Assembly: GCA_022822275.1 (NCBI GenBank)
Contig: JAJEBZ010000111.1
Coordinates: forward strand, 1-35,573
Length of the DNA: 35,573 bases
Source of the DNA: Candidatus Poribacteria bacterium
GTDB lineage: Bacteria > Poribacteria > WGA-4E > WGA-3G
Reading direction: 5' to 3'
Below the pieces are notes generated by a model. It searched no databases, had not been told where the DNA came from, and worked only from the letters and a program-made list of their open reading frames with translations. Positions 31,965-35,573 of this stretch are shown here, one piece after another (positions within the stretch are counted from its first letter, which is position 1; each line of letters opens with the position of its first letter). The position numbers were made by a program, and so were the translations under genes.

Positions 31965-32945
31965 TCATTCGGTAACCAGCACATTGCTGACCGGTGTTTC
32001 TATTTGAACAGACGTATCTGTGAACCGATAAATTTTTAATGTAATTACAAAACTACTTACCAACATAAGTGCTCCAACTGCTACATGGGAAGTCGTAATA
32101 ATATCTGTTAGCAGTGCTGAAACTGTTTTACTCAAGGCAGTTAATTTGGTGACATAAGCACCGGTTCCAAGCATCAGCTGCACTGCAAGTAATCCGAACA
32201 ATATCAATGGTAATGTCTGACCAATCCCTTGTATTTCCTCACCACTGCTAAAGAACCGTCTAAGCAAAAGAAAAATGTGAAGTGTTACCAAAAACGCAAA
32301 AAGTAGATGTGCGTCTAATCTGTCTCCTGTATGTCGTAAAACTGCTCCGAAAATAAGTTGGACATATATCAAACACGTAGTAATTAGACTCAACCGTCGC
32401 AGTTTCTTTGCTGATGTGCTATCAACTGCTCTTTCGGTTTGGTCTTTATTTTCAATCCAATCTCGTGAGGTGAACCAGCATATTCCACAAAGCAAAGCGA
32501 AAAAGGCTTGTGCTAAGCATGCGTGAACTATCGCGTGAACTATCGCTAAATTATGACTAAACTTGGTAACTTCCGGGCCATCAAGAAGTACCCGCAATCC
32601 TCCAAGAGCACCTTGCACACAGACACCGATGAGTGCTACGAGTCCAAGCCATTTTATCCATCTCCGTGTGTCTGTTACAATCAACATGATGAATAGAACA
32701 ATTGTCAACAGACCGACTAACGATCCCATCAAGCGATGGCTGTGTTCATATAAGATACCACCTTCCATTTCGGATAACGGATATAGAAACATATTGTATC
32801 CGAAAGTTGTTGGCCAATCAGGGACTGCTAATCCAGACTCAGTGCTTGTTACAATACCTCCAATGACAATCAGCAAGAATGTTGCCCCTGCGGTAAGATA
32901 TGCTACTCTATATAACCATGGACTATAACTTATTTGCTTGTTCAT
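31965..32945 (-). CDS. ctaA: Heme A synthase (COX15/CtaA family)
   Basis: The 326-residue protein has about eight membrane helices. The family start IVIGGIVTSTESGLAVPDWPTTFG and YEHSHRLMGSLVGLL are visible, with the heme-binding histidines of the first half. HNLAIVHAIVHACLAQ and LRHTGDRLDAHLLFAFLVTLHI carry further ligand histidines, and TSHVAVGALM provides the last. It oxidises the C8 methyl group of heme O to give heme A for the oxidase. It lies between coxA (70 bp upstream) and ctaB. Confidence 0.93.
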   Translation of the reverse strand: MNKQISYSPWLYRVAYLTAGATFLLIVIGGIVTSTESGLAVPDWPTTFGYNMFLYPLSEMEGGILYEHSHRLMGSLVGLLTIVLFIMLIVTDTRRWIKWLGLVALIGVCVQGALGGLRVLLDGPEVTKFSHNLAIVHAIVHACLAQAFFALLCGICWFTSRDWIENKDQTERAVDSTSAKKLRRLSLITTCLIYVQLIFGAVLRHTGDRLDAHLLFAFLVTLHIFLLLRRFFSSGEEIQGIGQTLPLILFGLLAVQLMLGTGAYVTKLTALSKTVSALLTDIITTSHVAVGALMLVSSFVITLKIYRFTDTSVQIETPVSNVLVTE

Positions 32946-32976
32946 GTCAATTACCGCAGGATGTTTTGGGGTAATA

Positions 32977-32997
32977 GGCGCGTGTTACAATCGCGCC
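32977..32997. promoter_or_regulatory. GC-rich hairpin between coxA and ctaA
   Basis: GGCGCG (32977-32982) and CGCGCC (32992-32997) form a 6-bp GC-only stem with a 9-nt loop in the 70-bp gap after coxA. In the direction of transcription no T tract follows, so it is more likely an mRNA-stabilising or attenuating stem than a full terminator. Confidence 0.35.
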
Positions 32998-33015
32998 GAA
33001 TCTATACACTCTCAG

Positions 33016-34950
33016 TTAGTCACCTCCACCCGCGGGGACAGGTTCAGGCTCTGTTTGCGGAATCCAATCGGATTCTTCACCGGGAACGCTGTATTCATAG
33101 GGACCTCTATGTACAGTTGGAATTTGTTCAAAATTGCCGTGCGGCACTGGTGTCGGTGCCTCCCATTCCAATGTGGTAACATGCCACGGATTCTTTTCTG
33201 CAACCTTGCCTTTATAGATACTCCAAAAGAAGTTGAAGACAAGTATCAATTGTACAAAACCCAATGTGAATGCACTCATTGTAATAAAAATATTCATATC
33301 CGCAAACAGTGATTCTTGTGTAGTCACATCAATTGCCTCTGCCAACGGATTGGAGATCCGCCGTCTATGTCCACCTACACCGAGAATATGCATCGGGAAG
33401 AACGTGCAATTAAAGGCTATAAAGGTTATCCAAAAATGAATTTTGTTTAAAGCCTCATTCATATAACGTCCATACATCTTTGGAAACCAGAAAACGATAC
33501 CACCGAAAATTGCGAACAGACTTCCACCAAAGACGACATAATGTATGTGTGCTACGATGTAGTATGTATCATGAATGAAGATGTCCACAGGTGTGTTCGC
33601 CATGTAAATTCCGCTAAGCCCGCCAATCACAAACATGGATACAAAGGCTATGCCGTGTAGCATCGGTGTTGTAAATCGGATAGATCCTCGGAACATCGTT
33701 CCGAGCCAGTTAAATGTCTTAATAGCAGAAGGCACAGCAATGAGCATGGTTGTTGTCATGAAGAATGCCCCCATTCCTGGTTGCATGCCACTTTGGAACA
33801 TATGGTGTCCCCAGACAATCCATCCCAAGAAAGCGATTGCAATCATAGCGTAGACCATAGAGCGATATCCGAATATCGGTTTTCGAGAATTGACAGCGAT
33901 TAATTCGGAAGCAATACCCATACCGGGTAGAATGAGAATATAGACCTCTGGATGCCCGAAGAACCAGAAAAGGTGCTGCCAGAGAAGCGGGTCACCGCCA
34001 CCTCCTGTAGTCGTCGTAAAGAAGGTAGTTCCCGCAAGTCTATCAAAGATTAGCAGTGCTAAAGCGGAAGACAATACTGGGAAGGCAAGCAGCAACAGAA
34101 TAGCAACGATAAAGAGTGACCAAATGACCAACGGCAGCCTGAAGAACGTCATTCCTGGTGCACGCATGTTGATAACTGTGGTTATGTAGTTAATAGAACC
34201 CACCAGCGAGGAAAATCCCTGAATCAGCAAACTGATTGCCCACAAGTTTTGCCCCCATCCAACACCTGTCCATTGCGGGTCTGCTGAGAGCGGTGCATAA
34301 CCTGTCCACCCTGATGCAGCATGTCCCCCTGGCACAAAAAACCCTACTGCCATCACAATCGCTGCAAGTACCGCAAGCCAAAATGAAAGCATGTTGAGAA
34401 CGGGGAATGCCATATCCCGCGTCCCGATCATCAGGGGAATCAGAAAATTCCCGAATGCCCCCACTAATATTGGCACAACGACAAAGAAAACCATAATTGT
34501 AGCATGCATTGTAAATAGCATGTTGTAGAACGCATCTGTCATGACTCCCGCAGGCATATTGACTTCTACCCACTCTTCTTTTTCGGAATCGAATATACGT
34601 TCCCAATTCTTGTCAGCACCAGTGACGACTTCACCTTCGTCCAGGTACTGTTGCGACACACCGATGAAGGGTAACGGTTTTTCGGGATAGGCGAGTTTCC
34701 ATCTAAAGAGAAGCGCGAGACCACCCCCTACAAAAAGCATGATCAATCCGTAGATCAGGAACTGCTTACCGATCATCTTGTGGTCAAGCGAGAAGATGTA
34801 TTTGCTTATAAAACTCTCTTCATGGTGATGTGCGTGTTGCCCATCATCGTCATGCTCATGTGTGTGTTGTTCGGTATCGTTGTCGTCATGTGCATGTTCG
34901 TGCTGTTCATCATCGTCATTTTCATGTGATATATTTTCGTTTTCTTGCAT
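33016..34950 (-). CDS. coxA: Cytochrome c oxidase subunit I, with histidine-rich N-terminus
   Basis: The 644-residue protein is the catalytic subunit of an aa3-type heme-copper oxidase. GHPEVYILILPGMG holds the cross-linked His-Tyr pair, WGHHMF the two other CuB histidines, and HDTYYIVAHIHYVVFGG the heme ligands. Residues 9-43 hold 11 histidines mixed with Asp and Glu, an extension that could bind copper or other metals near the membrane. An extra acidic loop (DKNWERIFDSEKEEWVEV) lies between the first two helices. AAAGGAG upstream fits either the GTG at 34953 or the ATG at 34950. The gene follows coxB by about 70 bp. Confidence 0.95.
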   Translation of the reverse strand: MQENENISHENDDDEQHEHAHDDNDTEQHTHEHDDDGQHAHHHEESFISKYIFSLDHKMIGKQFLIYGLIMLFVGGGLALLFRWKLAYPEKPLPFIGVSQQYLDEGEVVTGADKNWERIFDSEKEEWVEVNMPAGVMTDAFYNMLFTMHATIMVFFVVVPILVGAFGNFLIPLMIGTRDMAFPVLNMLSFWLAVLAAIVMAVGFFVPGGHAASGWTGYAPLSADPQWTGVGWGQNLWAISLLIQGFSSLVGSINYITTVINMRAPGMTFFRLPLVIWSLFIVAILLLLAFPVLSSALALLIFDRLAGTTFFTTTTGGGGDPLLWQHLFWFFGHPEVYILILPGMGIASELIAVNSRKPIFGYRSMVYAMIAIAFLGWIVWGHHMFQSGMQPGMGAFFMTTTMLIAVPSAIKTFNWLGTMFRGSIRFTTPMLHGIAFVSMFVIGGLSGIYMANTPVDIFIHDTYYIVAHIHYVVFGGSLFAIFGGIVFWFPKMYGRYMNEALNKIHFWITFIAFNCTFFPMHILGVGGHRRRISNPLAEAIDVTTQESLFADMNIFITMSAFTLGFVQLILVFNFFWSIYKGKVAEKNPWHVTTLEWEAPTPVPHGNFEQIPTVHRGPYEYSVPGEESDWIPQTEPEPVPAGGGD

Positions 34951-35019
34951 CACTATTTTACTCCTTTCCGCGACCGAACACTTGCAAAAAGTTGTTTATT
35001 CAGGTCGCGTGGGTGTGTC

Positions 35020-35573
35020 TTATTCGGGCCACTGTTCCTTAACCCAAGCATCATATTCTTCTTGTGTTTTTACAATGAGATAACCACGCATTTCTGCGTG
35101 TCCAAACCCACAGAGTTCGGCACACGGAATTTCATACCGGCCTGTTTTTTGTGCATTAAACATGATGTTTTTAAGGATCCGATTTGGCAGTGCGTCCTGT
35201 TTCAATCGTAGATTCGGTATAAAAAAACTATGAATCACATCTACAGAAGTTAATTCGATTTGTATATCCTTATTTTCTGGTACGTACAATTCATTTTCCA
35301 ATTCCAGGTCATCATCTGTTCCGAATTCATTGTCTGGGCCCGGGTAGATCATATCCCAGTTGAATTGTTCACCTCGGACCTGAACGACATAGTCTGGATT
35401 TTCTGGTGTTGCTTTCAGTTTATTCCATTGTGGAAAGCTGAGCATTGCCAGACCAAACACAATCACCGTCGTGGCAGTTGTCCAAATGATTTCAAGTTTC
35501 GTACTCCCTTCAATGTACTCAGCACGGTGTCCCTCTCTATGCCGATACATAATTAGGAAGACAATCAGTGTGG
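35020..35573 (-). CDS. coxB: Cytochrome c oxidase subunit II, 5' end beyond the window
   Basis: The C-terminal part of subunit II is present and the N-terminus is cut by the window edge; the frame stays open to 35573 through a membrane helix ending LIVFLIMYRHREGHRAE. After the second helix comes the cupredoxin domain with VQVRGEQFNWDMIYPG. The CuA site follows: His in DVIHSFFIP and the CAELCGFGHAEM set with both cysteines, His and Met. An acidic insertion (GPDNEFGTDDDLELEN) sits between early strands and could bind calcium. No cytochrome c domain is fused at the C-terminus, so this is not a caa3-type subunit II. Confidence 0.93.
   Translation of the reverse strand, partial: TLIVFLIMYRHREGHRAEYIEGSTKLEIIWTTATTVIVFGLAMLSFPQWNKLKATPENPDYVVQVRGEQFNWDMIYPGPDNEFGTDDDLELENELYVPENKDIQIELTSVDVIHSFFIPNLRLKQDALPNRILKNIMFNAQKTGRYEIPCAELCGFGHAEMRGYLIVKTQEEYDAWVKEQWPE

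Noticed and set aside
27286-35573. caa3-type or quinol oxidase assignment
   Set aside because: Subunit II ends after the CuA site without a cytochrome c domain, and it has CuA ligands, which quinol oxidases lack; an aa3-type cytochrome c oxidase fits better.
1-35573. tRNA, rRNA or riboswitch genes
   Set aside because: No cloverleaf-like segments with the conserved GTTCRA loop, no rRNA text and no recognisable riboswitch core were seen on inspection of the gaps.

Overview
The window looks like chromosomal DNA from an uncultivated bacterium of moderate to low G+C. The mix of genes would fit Candidatus Poribacteria or a related sponge-associated lineage: Uma2 nucleases, a phytanoyl-CoA dioxygenase-like oxygenase, a Gfo/Idh/MocA oxidoreductase, a HEAT-repeat protein, a lamin-tail secreted protein, a WD40 fragment and PCP_red-domain proteins, with many short dispersed palindromes. 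This assignment is inferred from gene content only; there is no rRNA or other marker gene.

Region 1 (1-6.2 kb, plus strand). A protein made of two nearly identical 132-residue units is followed by about 580 bp packed with short palindromes. Next comes an assimilatory sulfur and cysteine locus: RrF2-type regulator, PLP-dependent cysteine synthase, 4Fe-4S APS/PAPS reductase, CysO-type sulfur carrier ending in GG, JAMM/Mec-type peptidase and a NIL-domain protein. A secreted M48 peptidase sits inside it. The set points to cysteine synthesis from a protein-bound thiocarboxylate, as described in mycobacteria.

Region 2 (6.2-11.6 kb). A large polytopic membrane protein (possibly GT-C-like), a secreted Ig-like/lamin-tail protein, a wrecked WD40 gene, and a convergent signal-anchored coiled-coil protein.

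Region 3 (11.7-22.2 kb, minus strand). Accessory genes: an oxidoreductase, a zinc-ribbon HEAT protein, two Uma2 nucleases, a PhyH oxygenase, a radical SAM/SPASM protein with a C-terminal PCP_red domain, a CopD/HemJ-like membrane protein, and a compact cassette of a DNA methyltransferase-HNH fusion, a DUF932 protein and a TIGR02391 protein. Directly upstream of the fusion gene is a 0.48-kb non-coding element with IS256-like terminal inverted repeats and a flanking direct repeat of CTACTTAT.

Region 4 (22.3-35.6 kb, minus strand). A long, tightly packed run that may be one transcription unit. It begins outside the window in coxB and continues with coxA, ctaA, ctaB, a small membrane protein, a coxC-type gene, a small CPNC membrane protein, an adenine-specific-type DNA methyltransferase, a second coxC-type gene, a subunit IV gene, an SCO1/SenC copper chaperone and another small membrane protein. 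It then runs into a two-UspA protein with three PCP_red domains and a rubredoxin-like knuckle, a PQQ-propeller lipoprotein, an Mrp/NBP35 ATPase and a zinc-ribbon PCP_red protein. The first half encodes an aa3-type terminal oxidase with its heme A and copper assembly factors. The second half looks like a redox or Fe-S related set linked by a shared small domain.

The two signals I consider least explained are the six copies of the PCP_red-like domain in four proteins of this window, and the methyltransferase-HNH / DUF932 / TIGR02391 cassette with its adjoining MITE-like element. No tRNA, rRNA or CRISPR array was recognised.
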